Assembly: GCA_000827265.1 (NCBI GenBank)
Contig: KN834775.1
Span: forward strand, 374,707-438,706
Direction of reading: 5' to 3'
Source: Collybiopsis luxurians FD-317 M1
Lineage: Eukaryota; Basidiomycota; Agaricomycetes; Agaricales; Omphalotaceae
Length of the DNA: 64,000 nucleotides
In this document: one piece after another, positions 22,183 through 35,959 of the stretch
How positions within the stretch are numbered: the first letter of the stretch is position 1
Layout of the letters: each line of letters begins with the position of its first letter
Program-made: the position numbers and the translations under genes
The notes under the pieces: generated by a model
The model's input: the letters and a program-made list of their open reading frames with translations, nothing else
Database searches by the model: none
Told to the model about the DNA's origin: nothing

Positions 22183-24298
22183 ATGCAAGCCCGACAGCGT
22201 CGAAGCTGGACTTTGGAAGAGGATCAACAACTTCTTGAAGCCATCAGGATTGGTTCGTGCCACTCATGCTCAATGATTAACTCTTTCGTCTAATCAACGT
22301 ACACAGAGGAACCAAATGGTTCTTCAAAACCTTCGAATTGGTCTGCCATCTCCAAACACGTCCCAAGCCGCACGAACAAGGATTGTCGAAAGCGATGGTT
22401 GAGTATGCACGATGGGGGTACAAGCAAAACTACTAAAGGTTCCTGGTCCAAAGACGAAGATGATCGGCTCAGGGCTGCGGTCGAAGTTCATGGTCAGAGG
22501 TACCACGGCTCATTTTCTTTGCTTACCTTGGCGATATGCAAACCTAACGTCGATCTGTTCTAGATGGTGTAAAGTAGCTGAGATGGTACCTGGGAGGAAC
22601 AGTGACCGTAAGCTGTCTGATTTGATTGTTATGTCAATGAAATATTTGAATGTGGTTACGATAGAGTGTTCGAAGCGTTGGAAAGACACTTTGGATCCTG
22701 CCATCGACCGAAGCAAGTGGTCCTTAGAAGAGGTGTGTGTGCAGCCGCCTTCTCATATTTTTCGAAATTGCACGCAACCTGACTGATCCAACTTGTTACT
22801 CAGGACGACAAACTCTTTCAAGCAGTGGAGGAGTTGGGTCGAAAGTGGGCCAAAATTGTCAAGCATTACTTTCCCGGTCGAACTGGACTTTCTGCCAAGA
22901 ACAGGTTAGTTGTCGTTACTTTTTTTTCTTCTTTTCCTAAGCGAGGTACACGTTTTTCAGATACAATTGTATTGTTCATCGTCGACCTGCGGTCATTACT
23001 AAAGAAAGAAGTTCTTCTCCATCGATTTCTCTTCCCTTGGGATACTGGGTCACAGGCACGTCTCCGAGTCCAAGCTGCGTGTCTTCAGCTTCTTCTACTT
23101 CCATATATACATCTGCATCTGCATCTACATGCACGTCCCCAATCTCACCTTCGGCATCTGCCTCGTACTTTTCCCCCGTATCCCCTTCAGATCCGGGGTC
23201 ACCACTCCAGCTATATTCACCTGAAGTTGCAAAGTTTTCTTCTGATGTCCGGAGACTCGAAGTGATCGCACCAGACTTGGATCTGACCAACAAGGGGACA
23301 TGGCACGCACAGATTCACGGTATGCCTGTTATATCTGATGTGCCCTGGCTCTTTTTGCCTGCCCAACCTCAGTTTGGTCCCACACTTGAACATCGCTTGC
23401 ATGATTTGCACCCCATATCAGGTCCCCCATCTGTCCACGCTCATCCTGCTCACGTTTTTAAACTTTGCGGCTCTCCTCGATGTCATTCCACGGCTAAAAT
23501 TGCTCTTGTGCTGCGCGAGAAACAAATTGCATACGATTTCGAAACGAATGTTAATAATGATCAGCCGTACATTGTACGTTCATTGCTCTGGTGTCTGAAT
23601 TTTCTAGTATGTATCTTAGCTGAGCCTTTTTTGTAGGACGATAATGGTTTGAGCGTCTGTGGATATCAGAATGCTTGTCAATACCTTACTTGGAGATACT
23701 CTGACCGAGGGCCCAAGTTGGTTCCAGAACCGAGTGACGCGCGGACGATGGGACTTTTTGGACAAGTTTTGCGTACACAGCTAAGCAGCTTTGAAATGCT
23801 TGCCAGGAATGTATTGTGCGAGACGACATTGAGGAGGTTAGTATCACGAAGTTGAAAATGCAAGCCGAGTTGAATGGCTTCGTTCGCCGACACATTTCAC
23901 AGGCAACAGGGTTTTCTTTCGAATGAGATTTTTACTGGCTCGGCTATGCAGGGACTTTTAGATGCCTTGAATGGCTACGAGGAGACTCTTAGTCGTCAGA
24001 ATTATCTTGCAGGGAATGTGAGTCGAGTTTTAGATGAGAGCCTTTGAATGCTGAGAAGCATGTCTTGTTTAGGAAATCACTCTTGTTGATCTGTACCACC
24101 TTCCGTACGGCGAAATGCTTTCGAATAGTAGGATCAATGTCATGTTCACGATAGGACCGAATGTCTCTCGGTGCGTACTTGTGCTAATGCTTTCCATAGT
24201 GAGCTGCTACAAAGTCCGATGCGTGTAGGTGGTGGACGGAAATCTCATCTCGACCAGCCTGGCTGGCTATCAAAAATGGTATTCCCCTTCAGGGGTGA
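22183..24298 (+). CDS. Myb (three-repeat) protein fused in frame to a GST-like domain
   Basis: N-terminal half: three Myb/SANT repeats starting RRSWTLEEDQQLLEAI, KGSWSKDEDDRLRAAV and SKWSLEEDDKLFQAV, with conserved tryptophans; this predicts DNA binding in the nucleus. Next comes a Ser-rich linker (about 130 residues). With no stop, no in-frame ATG at the junction and no usable splice acceptor, the frame continues into VFKLCGSPRCHSTAKIALVL (23451 on), the thioredoxin-fold start of a glutathione S-transferase. Then come PYIDDNG, QGLLDALNGYEETLSRQNYL, ITLVDLYHLPYGEML and RWWTEISSRPAWLAI, ending at 24298. The GST N-terminal domain is about 15 residues short after ETNVNND, and the usual ESRAI motif reads GYQNA, so glutathione binding is doubtful. 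Separate genes remain possible if an unseen start exists. Confidence 0.8.
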
Positions 24299-24875
24299 AG
24301 ATTGAAAAGTTTCCGTAAATAATGAACGCCAATATAATATGTACATATTAGAATTGCTGATAAGGGATTCTTGCTGTGTCAGAGTTGAATGTATGGTCCA
24401 GGGTAAAAACGACTTTTCGCTGTCCCCAGAGTGGCTCCCGGTACCGTCATGGTAGACCGAGATAAACAATTCCGAACATTATTTTGGGGATGTCGAGGAC
24501 TGTCCTGAACAATGTCAGAGGGTAAAATCGGGTGGGGTTTGAGGAGACGCGACGTGACGCGTAAGTTTGAGCGCTTAACTTTATTGAAGCCTGGACCACG
24601 AGTCTAGACCTAGAATAAAAGGTCGAGTACTTTTTGATGAGAATACATGTTATTTTCCGCTTTCCAACACAAAATCTTCAAGTTAGAGAATCCTGGAATG
24701 TCCAGTATCACTTGTAGCACCAGGATACCTTTGCAAGGGGTTCGCAGAAGCACTCTGAATGATCTGACAGTTCCCAGCCGGACCGGGTTACCATATTTAG
24801 CGCCGCCCCAGCTTTTTGCATCTTTTTAAGTTTGGGGCAAGGTAACAAAATTTTGCTACTCTATCTCCTACCGTC
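24299..24875. other. intergenic, ACC promoter
   Basis: 577 bp between the Myb-GST gene and the acetyl-CoA carboxylase start. No coding signal; a run of pyrimidines precedes the ATG at 24876. Confidence 0.4.
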
Positions 24876-27800
24876 ATGTCGGCCTACGACCACTCTAGAG
24901 TGCAGCACTTCATCGGTATGTCTTTGTCTGCATTATCCACGTTATCTACTCGTTAACAAAGGGCGTACTGGGTTTGATAGGTGGTAACTCGCTGGACAAG
25001 GCGCCTCCGAGCAGTGTGTACGATTTTGTAAAAGCAAATGGAGGTCATACTGTAATAACAAAGGTACTTGGGTGCAGTTTCTCATTGTTCGTCTTTGTTT
25101 CTTAATGTTTTTCCTAGGTCCTCATTGCTAACAACGGTTCGTTAAACTTGTGATCTCTGTCGAAGGACTTTTTGTTCAGAGTTATGCAGGTATTGCTGCC
25201 GTAAAAGAAATCAGGTCCATCAGACAATGGAGTTACGAAACTTTTGGCAGTGAACGCCAAATCGAGTTCACTGTGATGGCTACACCCGAAGATCTCAAAG
25301 TCAATGCTGAATATATTCGTATGGCTGACCGTTACATCGAAGTTCCAGGAGGAACTAACAATAACAACTACGCGAATGTCGATCTCATTGTTGATATTGC
25401 TGAACGAGCTGGTGTTCACGCCGTATGGGCTGGTTGGGGTCATGCCTCTGAAAATCCTCGTCTTCCGGAGAGTCTAGCTGCGAGTAAAAACAAGATCGTC
25501 TTCATCGGTCCTCCCGGTAGCGCTATGAGGAGTCTGGGTGATAAAATCTCCAGTACGATCGTAGCTCAGCATGCCAACGTCCCGACTATGCCTTGGTCTG
25601 GAAGCGGTATATCGGACACCACGCTGTCTGAGGCAGGGTACGTGACGGTGCCTGATAAGGCATACGCTGATGCTTGTGTAACTTCCGTGGAGGAAGGGTT
25701 GGAAAAAGCCGAAAAGATTGGATGGCCTGTGATGATCAAGGCCAGTGAAGGAGGTGGAGGCAAAGGTATCAGAAAAGTAGAGCAGCCTGAAGCTTTCAAG
25801 AACGCGTATCACGCAGTAGCCGGCGAAATCCCTGGTATGTTTAGTTGCTTTCTGCCAAAGCCCGTCTATGAACTTTTCTTCCCAAGGTTCTCCAATTTTC
25901 ATTATGAAGCTTGCTGGCGCCGCTCGCCACCTCGAAGTCCAGCTTCTCGCAGATCAATATGGAAACGCTATCTCCTTGTTCGGACGAGACTGCTCCGTCC
26001 AACGTCGTCACCAGAAGATTATTGAAGAGGCGCCTGTTACTATTGCGAAAGAAGATACTTTTGAAAAGATGGAACGTGCCGCTGTTCGTTTAGCCAAACT
26101 CGTGGGCTATGTCAGTGCTGGAACCGTGGAATGTACGCGTCTACCTTAGTGATTCCGCTCGCCGATGTACTGATCGTGTTTTCAGATCTTTACAGCCATG
26201 CTGATGATAGCTTCCACTTCCTGGAACTCAACCCGCGTCTCCAGGTTGAGCATCCTACCACTGAAATGGTCTCTGGAGTCAACCTTCCAGCTGCTCAACT
26301 TCAGGTTGCCATGGGTATCCCTCTGCATCGTATTCGACACATTCGCACGCTGTACGGAGTAGCTCCAAATGCCGCGTCCGAAATAGACTTTGATATGGTC
26401 AAACCCGACGCCAACCAGCTCCAGCGCAAGCCTCGTCCGAAAGGACATGTCGTCGCAGTCCGTATAACTGCCGAAAACCCTGATGCTGGCTTCAAACCCT
26501 CATCCGGCTCTCTCCAAGAACTCAACTTCCGTTCCAGTACCAATGTATGGGGCTATTTCTCTGTCAGCTCCGCGGGTGGTCTGCACGAGTTCGCCGATTC
26601 TCAGTTCGGTCATATTTTCGCATATGGCGAGGACCGGAGCGAAAGTCGTAAAAACATGATCATTGCGCTTAAAGAACTGAGCATTCGTGGAGATTTCAGG
26701 ACCACGGTCGAATACCTGATCAAGCTGCTCGAGCTTGATGCGTTCAAAGACAATAACATCACCACCGGATGGCTCGACTCCCTCATCAGCAACAAGCTTA
26801 CTGCCGAACGTCCCGACGCCACTCTTGCCGTCATCTGTGGAGCTGTCACCAAGGCGTATCTTGCTTCGACAGCTTGCTGGACGGAATACAAGCGTATTTT
26901 GGACAAGGGTCAGGTCCCTAGTCGCGACGTCTTGAAGACCGTCTTTGTTATCGATTTCATTTATGAAAACGTTCGATACTCGTTCACTGCTGCCCAATCT
27001 TCTTCTACCGCCTGGACCCTGTATCTGAATGGTGGCAGCACTATGGTTGGCGCTCGTCCTTTGGCCGACGGTGGTCTTTTGGTCCTGTTGGACGGTAGAA
27101 GTCACTCGGTTTACTGGCGAGAGGAAGTCGGTGCACTGCGATTGATGGTCGATGCTAAGACATGCTTGATTGAGCAGGAGAATGACCCCACGCAGCTGAG
27201 GAGTCCCAGTCCTGGAAAACTCGTTCGTTTCTTCGTCGATAGCGGTGAACACATTAACGCTGGAGAGCAATATGCCGAAATCGAGGTACGTTGATCAGTG
27301 AACTGTCCATTTGTGATGTCTTCTAACATACTCTCTAGGTTATGAAGATGTATATGCCACTGGTTGCTTCAGAGGATGGTGTGGTTCAACTTATAAAGCA
27401 ACCCGGAGTCAGTCTCGAGCCAGGTGATATCCTCGGTATCTTGACTTTGGATGATCCTGCCCGTGTCAAGCACGCCAAACCCTTCGAAGGTCTTCTTCCC
27501 ACCATGGGTTCCCCTGCTCCCACTGGTAGCAAGCCTAGCCAGCGTCTCGTCCGTTGTCTCGGCATCTTAAACGACATTTTGGATGGCTTCGACAACCAAG
27601 CCATTATGGCTACTACTGTTAAAGACCTCATTGATGTCCTTCATGATCCAGAACTTCCATATTCTGAGCTCAATGCCATTCTTTCTTCGCTGTCCGGGCG
27701 TATTCCCGCGAAACTGGACGACAGTATCCACTCCACTCTCGAAGCCGCCAAGGCCAAAGGTGATGGCAAGGACTTCCCCGCTGCCCGGATCAAGAAGGTC

Positions 27801-30800
27801 TTGGAAAACTTTGTCGAAAGCCATGTTCTATCGCAGGATCGACCCATGTTCCGCACACAGCTAGGTGCAATCTACGACGTTCTGGACAGATACTCTGCTG
27901 GTTTGAAGGGGCATGAACTTGAAGTTTGGTCCCAGCTGCTAGGGAAGTACGAGGCTACGGAGAGAATATTTGGTGGAAGTATCGAAGCGCGTATTCTGGC
28001 GCTTCGTGAGCAGCATAAGGATGACCTTGACAAGGTCATCAGTCTTGTTCTCAGCCATATTAAGGTATCCAGCAAGGCGAAACTTGTGATGACTCTCCTC
28101 AACTACATCAAGACCAGCGGCTTGAATGTCTCGAATTCTGAGAGCGAACTATACAAGGTTTTGCAGAACCTTGCGTCCTTGGAAGCCAAGTATGTTTTTG
28201 TCTTGTTGAACTATTCTGTATCTAACATGATTCCTAGATCTTCGACTTCCGTATCTCTCAAAGCACGAGAAGTGCTTATCGTGGGACAGATGCCCTCTTA
28301 TGAGGAACGACTCGGTCAAATGGAGATAGTCCTAAAGAACTCAATCACCCACCAATATTATGGCGAACAAGGCAATGCCTCCCACGCACCGTCAGCCGAC
28401 GTTTTGCGAGAACTTAGTGACTCTCGCTATACTGTCTACGATGTGCTTTCTGCTTTCTTCGAGCACGAAAATCCTATGGTCTCCCTCGGTAAGCTACATT
28501 ATTACTATCTTTGAACGTGCCCCTCAACTCCAGCTTTTCTCGACAGCTGCATTCGATGTTTATATTCGTCGTGCTTACAAGGCGTACACCTTACTTTCCA
28601 TTGACTACGACGACGGTGACGATCTTGACGACTCCGCGAGCGTCGTCACCTGGCGTTTCAACCTTGGCCAGTCTCACTCTCCTCCTTCAACACCTCGAAT
28701 TTCTCAATTTGGGTAAGAAAGTTTGACAGTTGAATATGATCTGTAAACTTACTATCATTACTGGTAGTGAAAGCAAAAGGTCTGCATCTGTCAGTGATCT
28801 CAGTTACCTGATAAACCGGCATACGTCTCAGCCCATTCGAGTCGGTGCCATCGCGTCGTTCCCCAACTTTTCTGCCTTGGCCAAGGGCTTCAAAAAAGTT
28901 GCGTCTGCCTTGCCTCTCTTCGATGTCGTCGAATACAACCAACGGTACGGAAATCCTCAATCCCCACCGAACGTTATGAACGTTGCCTTGCGTCTCTTCA
29001 AACCCGAAGACGACATGCCTGAAGAGGCGTGGTTCGAGAAAGTCACCGCTTTTATCAACGAGCAGTCTAGCGTCCTCCGTGAGCGAGGTGTGGGCCGTGT
29101 TTCAATCATGCTCTGCCGCCGTGGGCAGTACCCTGTCTACCTTACCTTACGGGAATCTAACGGCGTCTGGGCTGAAGAACAGTCGATCCGTAACATTGAG
29201 CCTGCCCTTGCCTTCCAGCTTGAACTTAGCCGTCTATCCAGTTACAAGCTCAAGCCTGTCTTTGTAGAAAGCAAGCAGATCCATATCTACCATGCGGTTG
29301 CTCGCGAGAATCACTTGGATAATAGGTTCTTCGTTCGTGCTCTCGTACGTCCAGGAAGGTTGCGGGGAAGCATGAGTACCGCAGAGTACCTTATCTCTGA
29401 GACCGACCGTCTAGTCACAAGTGTTCTAGATGCGCTCGAATTGGTCTGCGCCGAACAGAGGAACGCCGATTGCAACCACATCTTCCTCAACTTCATCTAC
29501 AACCTTGCCGTCACATATGAGGACGTCCTCGCGGCTATTTCCGGCTTTATTGAACGGCACGGCAAGCGTTTATGGCGACTACATGTCACTGGTTCTGAAA
29601 TCCGAATCGCTTTGGAGGATAACGAGGGCAACGTTACACCCATTCGTTGCGTAATCGAAAATGTGTCTGGTTTCATCGTCAACTATCACGGGTACCAGGA
29701 GATCACCACCGACAAGGGAACCACGATTCTCAAGTCAATTGGAGACAAAGGCCCTCTCCATCTCCAGCCCGTCAGCCAGCCGTACTCTACGAAGGAGTCT
29801 CTCCAGCCCAAACGTTATCAAGCCCATCTCATTGGTACTACCTACGTGTACGATTTCCCCGACCTGTTTTCCAAGGCATTGCAAAATGTATGGGATACTG
29901 CTCGTGCTGCAAGTCCTTCCCTAGTCAAGCCGAAAGTTCTCCTCGAATCGAAGGAGCTCGTGCTCGATGAACACGATCAGCTTACTGAGGTCGACAGGGC
30001 TCCAGGAAACAATACTTTCGGAATGGTCGGTTGGGTCTTCACTATGCGAACTCCTGAATTTCCTCAGGGTCGCAAAGTCGTGGTGGTCGCAAACGATATC
30101 ACGTACAAGATCGGTTCATTCGGTCCGATCGAAGACCAATTCTTCTATCTTGTCACTCAGTATGCCAGGGAACTGGGTCTTCCTCGAATTTACTTGTCCG
30201 CCAACTCTGGTGCTCGTATTGGTCTTGCCGAGGAGCTTATACCTCTGTTCTCGGCTGCCTGGAATGAGGAAGGACATCCTGAAAAGGGTGTCGACTACTT
30301 GTATTTGACGCACGAGAATTACTTGAAGTTGGAGGAGAAGGGCCGCGGTTCTGTCAAAACAGTTGACATTGAGGTCGACGGAGAAGTCCGTCACAAACTT
30401 ACCGACATCATTGGCTTGCAAGACGGTCTTGGTGTGGAATCCTTAAGGGGTTCAGGTCTCATTGCTGGAGAGACTTCGAGGGCGTACGACGACATTTTCA
30501 CCATCACTCTCGTTACGGCCCGGTCTGTGGGTATCGGTGCCTACCTTGTCCGTCTTGGAGAGCGTGCGGTCCAAGTTGAAGGCCAGCCTATCATTCTTAC
30601 TGGAGCTAGTGCTCTCAACAAGGTACTCGGGCGTGAAGTCTATACTTCCAATCTCCAGCTCGGAGGAACTCAGATCATGTTCAAGAATGGTGTCTCACAT
30701 TTGACAGCAAGCAGTGATCTGGAGGGCGCTACTCATATCTTAGAATGGCTATCTTACGTCCCCGAAGTTAAGGATGGTGCTCTTCCCGTTCGCGAGTCGT

Positions 30801-32177
30801 CTGATTCATGGGATCGAGATATTGGGTACACTCCGCCTAAAGGTGCTTATGACCCTCGCTGGTTCATTGGAGGTAAGACTGACGAGGCGACTTCTGAATG
30901 GATGAGTGGATTCTTCGACAAGGGCTCGTTCCAAGAAACGCTTAGTGGCTGGGCGCAGACAGTTGTTGTGGGTCGGGCTCGTCTTGGAGGTATCCCTATG
31001 GGTGTCATTGCTGTTGAGACGCGCACTATCGAACGGATAGTTCCTGCCGACCCTGCCAATCCTGCTTCCTTCGAACAGCGAATCATGGAAGCTGGCCAGG
31101 TCTGGTATCCTAACTCCGCTTACAAGACTGCCCAGGCTATCTTCGACTTCAACCGCGAAGGTCTGCCTCTCATCATCTTCGCCAACTGGCGTGGTTTCTC
31201 TGGCGGTCAACAAGACATGTACGACGAAGTTCTCAAGCAGGGCTCAAAGATCGTGGACGGTTTGTCAAGCTATAAGCAGCCTATCTTTGTCTACATTGTT
31301 CCCAATGGTGAACTTCGTGGTGGTGCCTGGGTTGTGCTCGACCCTTCGATCAACTCCGAACAGATGCAGATGTTCGCCGATGTTGATGCTCGAGCTGGCG
31401 TTCTGGAACCTGAGGGCATCGTCGAGATTAAATTCCGTCAAAATAGGGTCGTGGCGTTGATGGAACGTCTGGATTCTGAGTATGCGTCGCTAAAACGCGA
31501 AAGCAAGGACAATTCAAAAACCAGCGAAGAGCGTGCCGTCGCCACTGCGGCTCTAGAGAGGCGAGAAGCCGTCTTACAGCCTACTTACAAGCAAATTGCT
31601 CTTCTTTATGCCGACCTCCATGAGTAAGTGTTGTTCCTAGCTGTACGTGCGTTCCAACTAACCAAAAATTAACATAAAGCCGAACCGGACGTATGGAAGC
31701 TAAGGGATGCGCGAAGCCTGCTGTGTGGAAAGACGCTCGCAGAAAATTCTATTGGGCCGTTCGAGCCAGTGTCGCTCGCTCAGCAGCTCTTGCCGACCTC
31801 GCCGAAGCTAGTCCCGGTTCAACAACGGAGTACCGCTCGCATCTACTTGAATCAATCGCCTCGATTAACGCGAGCATGGATGACCGCCAGGTGGCGGAAG
31901 CACTGGAAAATTTGGATCTTTCGCAAACAATATCGCAGCTCAGAGCAGACTACCTGATGCGAAGGATGGTTGATTTGACGAAAGATGACAGAAAAGCAGC
32001 ATTAAGCGGGCTTGCTCGCCTTGCTGACAACCTTTCGGACGATGAGAGAAATTCTCTCATCTCAGTTCTGCAAAATGCAACTCGTTCGCCTGGTGAGTTT
32101 TAATTTCTTCGCTTTTCGGAATGCGCGTTGAGTCCTGACGACTGGCGACAGCTCCTCCATCATACGCTACTTCTTGA
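24876..32177 (+). CDS. ACC1: acetyl-CoA carboxylase (multidomain, cytosolic)
   Basis: Makes malonyl-CoA, the committed step of fatty acid synthesis. Domains in order: biotin carboxylase ([19 protein letters not shown]-grasp loop [31 protein letters not shown]); biotin carrier with EVMKMYMPL, the Lys being the biotinylation site, split by an intron at 27290-27340; the long central ACC region (27340-30000); then carboxyltransferase beta and alpha ([61 protein letters not shown]). About 2,250 aa with at least nine exons; the largest exon is about 2.86 kb. Start [19 protein letters not shown] last intron (GTGAGT..GACAG, 32093-32151) is likely, giving end APPSYATS at 32177; without it translation stops at 32103. 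All catalytic motifs intact. Confidence 0.97.
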
Positions 32178-33213
32178 TGAATTTTTATGCTTTACTAGTA
32201 CCGAATTTTACGAATACACAATTGTAATTATAGACGCTTTACCACTCGCTTTTTGCTGCAGTCGCATTTCACCTCATACAGTACTGGGCTCTAGAATTTA
32301 TCGATAGACAAAATGAAATAGATTTTCAGGCGGAACACATTGTCCGTAGTAGGTCCGAAAATGTGTGGACGCTCAATAAATATTGCCTTCCATGTTTTGT
32401 TTGCCTACTTTGCAATAATATCTATGGATATTGGAACTGGCCGAATGGGTGTGATCTCAAGCCGGAGTCGAAACACGAGCACTGAGTGGGGGACTGGATA
32501 GACGAGGAAAACTCGATACGGCTTGGGACAAAGAACTTATACGCTGGGGTCTGAATGGTCAGATCAATGTATTTAGAGCAGTCGGAATAATTCACTGCTA
32601 CAGTGGCTTCGTCATATCGGAGCTTATGCGCAACCCATTACAAAATGGCATTGGTTAAAAACCGCCAAGCTTTGCAGCAGAATGTCGGTACACGGGAGCT
32701 CCCATTGGTTTGCATAGCACACTGAAAAGTTCGCACTGAGAAATTTTACGATTTGTGGATGAGTGCTTTGACGCCAGAATTTACGATCATGCAACGGTCA
32801 GGACTAGCTCTGCTAAAAATCCTATACGTTCTTCCGCTCTTCTCTGACTCCAACGCGTCTTATTGAGTTTTATGATGAGGCAGAGCCTCAGAATTCTTCG
32901 TGCGCGGCCGTCACTAGCTGGTAGAAGCTTCGGGTTCATCAGATACGATCAGCAAGTCGCTGCTAAGCATAGCGTTGAGAAAACTACACCATGACTTTCC
33001 GAATTTCTATGTACTTTCGCTGATAATTCGTCTGATCGGCAGAGCATGCACTGAGGTAGGCATAGATAATTTCTTGTTCTGCAGCTATTGCTGCGGAGAT
33101 CTGTTGGAGTTTCAACGTTAAAGATACAAGGGAACAGCCTGAGTGGCTACTTCCTCGGCACGAAATTGGTCCGCAGGTTCGTACAGTGAAGAATAATTGG
33201 GGGGTTCAAACCC
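32178..33213. other. intergenic
   Basis: About 1 kb with no supported coding region, forming the ACC 3' flank and the monooxygenase promoter. Confidence 0.4.
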
Positions 33214-33221
33214 TATAAATA
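33214..33221 (+). promoter_or_regulatory. TATA box of FAD monooxygenase gene
   Basis: The sequence tataaata lies about 95 bp upstream of the start codon at 33315. Confidence 0.55.
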
Positions 33222-33314
33222 TCTCAGCGTTCAACTTCTTTAAACGCTTACTCTTCTCACTACAGGCAACCGTACAACTCTCGCACTTCCAGCAGTTTTC
33301 TATTCACTCTAAGC

Positions 33315-35093
33315 ATGTCAAGCAACTCAGACGCGAGGAAAATCCGTGTTGCAATAATGTAAGAGCTAAACTTCACTTTATTTCTCGCCTATTTTACCAA
33401 ATCATCATAGTGGCGCCGGTATTGGGGGACTATCGTGTGCAGTTGCACTCAAGCACTGTACCAATGTCGATGTTGATCTGTATGAACAAGCTGCCCAAAT
33501 CACGGAAATAGGAGCAGGCGTCGCAGTGTGGCCTCGGACTTGGGAGATACTCAAGTCAATGGGTCTCGAGGATGATCTTTCTTGTTTACTGAAGGAGCCG
33601 CCCTCGAATACGCAGAGTAAGTCTAGAATTGCTGCATAACTTTCTTCCACGTAGCTAAACGCCACCTAGAGGTGGCATTCGAAATGCGTTTGAGTGACAG
33701 GAAAGAAGGGTTTACATTCCGTAAAATTTTCACTAGAGGTTTGCCCTCGGTTTTCTCATTTGAGCGACTCCCTTCATTTTTGGACATTCACAGATGGAGG
33801 GTTCAACTTTCACCGTTCGGATCTTCAGGGCGCTTTATTGCGGCATGTTCCCAGTTCTTGTCGTATTCATCTGTCACACCGTTTTGAACGTTGCGAGGAA
33901 GCAGACGACGCGGTAACACTCTTTTTTGATAATGGCTTGGTCGTTTCTTACGACTTAGTCATCGGTGCCGATGGTATAAAGTCTGCGCTGCGACAATACG
34001 TATCAAACTCGGGTGAATTACTATATACGGGCTCGAGAGCATTCCGAGGACTGGTTTCTAGGGAGAGACTCATGAATCTTTTCCCGAACCACAGAGCTCT
34101 GGTCAACGCAACCATGGTAAATGTTATATGGATGTAAGAAAAAAATACTGACTCATCTCCGGAAGTACAACGGCAAATCCAAGGTAATTTTTAGAATCCA
34201 CAATCCATATATGCATCAGTGACACTGGAATCTAGCATATAGTCGTCTATCCGATTAATGGCGGAAAACTTATCAACATTGTCGCCTTTGTTTCGAATCC
34301 AGACGAAGATGGTAAAGTAATCCCAGGACTAGAGGTTCGCCAGGCTACGAAGAAAGAAGTAGTTGAAGCGTTCTCCGAATGGGAGCCTGAAGCAGTCGAG
34401 ATATTGAGCGTAAGGTGCCAAAATTCACATTTTTATGCTGCTGAAATGCGTATACAGACTATCGACAATCCTTCATGCTGGCCAATTCGAGACTTACGCC
34501 CATTGAACACGTACACTTCTCGAAGAATTCTTCTCCTGGGTGACGCTGTATGTATTAAATTCATGATATAAAATACTCGGAATAGCTTAGCCATCTCAAT
34601 TGCAGGCACACGCGATGAGTCCTCATCTCGGTTTGTTCCTGCGCTAGTTATAATACCGCTCAGGTAGCTGAATCCTCATTTGCAGGGGCTGGTGCTGGGC
34701 AAGCCATAGAGGTGAACCCAGCTTATCCCTTTCAGCTATGTTACTTACAAACCGTCATAGGATGGCTACGTCTTAGGACGCCTTTTTGAGAAATTAATGG
34801 AGTCCTCTTCTACGAACGATTCAGAGGGCTTGCTTCACTTGATCAAAGTCTACGACAACATCCGCCGACCATTCGCAAACTATTTGCAAAAAATGTCCAG
34901 AAAACAAGGTTACTATAACGAATTAAATATGCCAGAGTTCAAGGATGTTCACCAGGAAGGGCAAGAGTTGGATGCATACCAGATCGTGGCTTTGGGGAGC
35001 GCTTTGAAGGAGAACTGGTCTTGGTGGGAGGAATGTGCAGACTATGAGATGGAACAGGCGCTGCAGATTCTCAAGGCACAAGGTAAACTCTAA
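33315..35093 (+). CDS. FAD-dependent monooxygenase (salicylate hydroxylase-like)
   Basis: A class A flavoprotein aromatic hydroxylase using NAD(P)H and O2. The short first exon (33315-33358) joins to complete the dinucleotide motif IRVAIIGAGIGGLSCAVAL. Then YEQAAQITEIGAGVAVWPRTW, FHRSDLQGALLRHVP, the DG motif LVIGADGIKSALR, and after two small exons RILLLGDAAHAMSPHLGAGAGQAIEDGYVLG, the FAD/ribityl motif built from pieces at 34540-34760. The last exon (to 35093) is helical with LEKLMESS and RPFANYLQKMSRKQG. About 430 aa, usual for the group. No signal peptide, so probably cytosolic. Natural substrate unknown; no biosynthetic neighbours are seen. Confidence 0.9.
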
Positions 35094-35959
35094 GGAGGCC
35101 TGCGTCATAGTACGATCTGACCTGGGACTGTTCAATACGATGTACTTGGACATTTTGCTCTACTGTATTTTACCGAACATTAACAAACCGTTCGGGTTTG
35201 TTTCTTCCAAACAGACTCTGATTTGCTTACTTTGGCTGGGTCGCATCATCATGCAGATGGTCACGTGAATATAAAGTAAAAAGTTACTCACACCCCACAC
35301 TGGGGCGCCGATTAATGGCGAGAACAAATCATTCAGCATCACGCACCATTGCCTGTTCAATGGTGAAGCTGATGTTGAAAAATTTGTTTTGGAAAGAATT
35401 CTTAGTGGTGATGCTAAGATGTTGACGATACATAATAACATTTACTGCCGGCGTGGGTACTGTGATTCGAAATGACCTTACCATCCAGAACTCAGCAAAA
35501 CTTCTCCTTTATATAGCACCAACTAAAAGAAGTTTTGGCGACAATAAAAGCATATGGCCATTACCAGAAATCAACCAATATTCTGAATAAAACAGCTTTG
35601 CTCCTACACAGACTATAGAATTCAGGCAAACGCTCGCAATCGGAACGGTTTGTTCTCGCCGCTTGTCGGCCCCCTCCCCAGGTCCAAATTCTTCACTTAA
35701 ACAGGGACTGATGAGTACTCTTCCATGCCATTTAACCGGTGCTACACAGATTTGCACAGGTAAGATCGTTTACTAGGGGTAGCAATAAGGGTCGATGAGG
35801 CTTCCCCAGTGAGTGAGTCAGGGATAGGGGAATGTAGGCGCTAAGTTTAACGCCCATGATCCTATGACGTAAAAGAATCATAGCGCCTGCACTGCCACAC
35901 AGACAATCGTAGCGCAACTTGATCAGCTACCGATAGGCCGAATTCTGAACGAAATCATC
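35094..35959. other. intergenic
   Basis: 866 bp, no supported gene. It separates the monooxygenase from the NAD+ synthetase gene. Confidence 0.4.

Noticed and set aside
26500..27270. 256-codon open frame on the minus strand inside ACC1
   Set aside because: It lies fully opposite a highly conserved biotin carboxylase region and reflects the codon bias of that gene; no motif of its own.
33200..33215. ggttcaaaccc resembling a tRNA T-loop
   Set aside because: No acceptor, D or anticodon stems around it; it sits in the monooxygenase promoter beside the TATA box.
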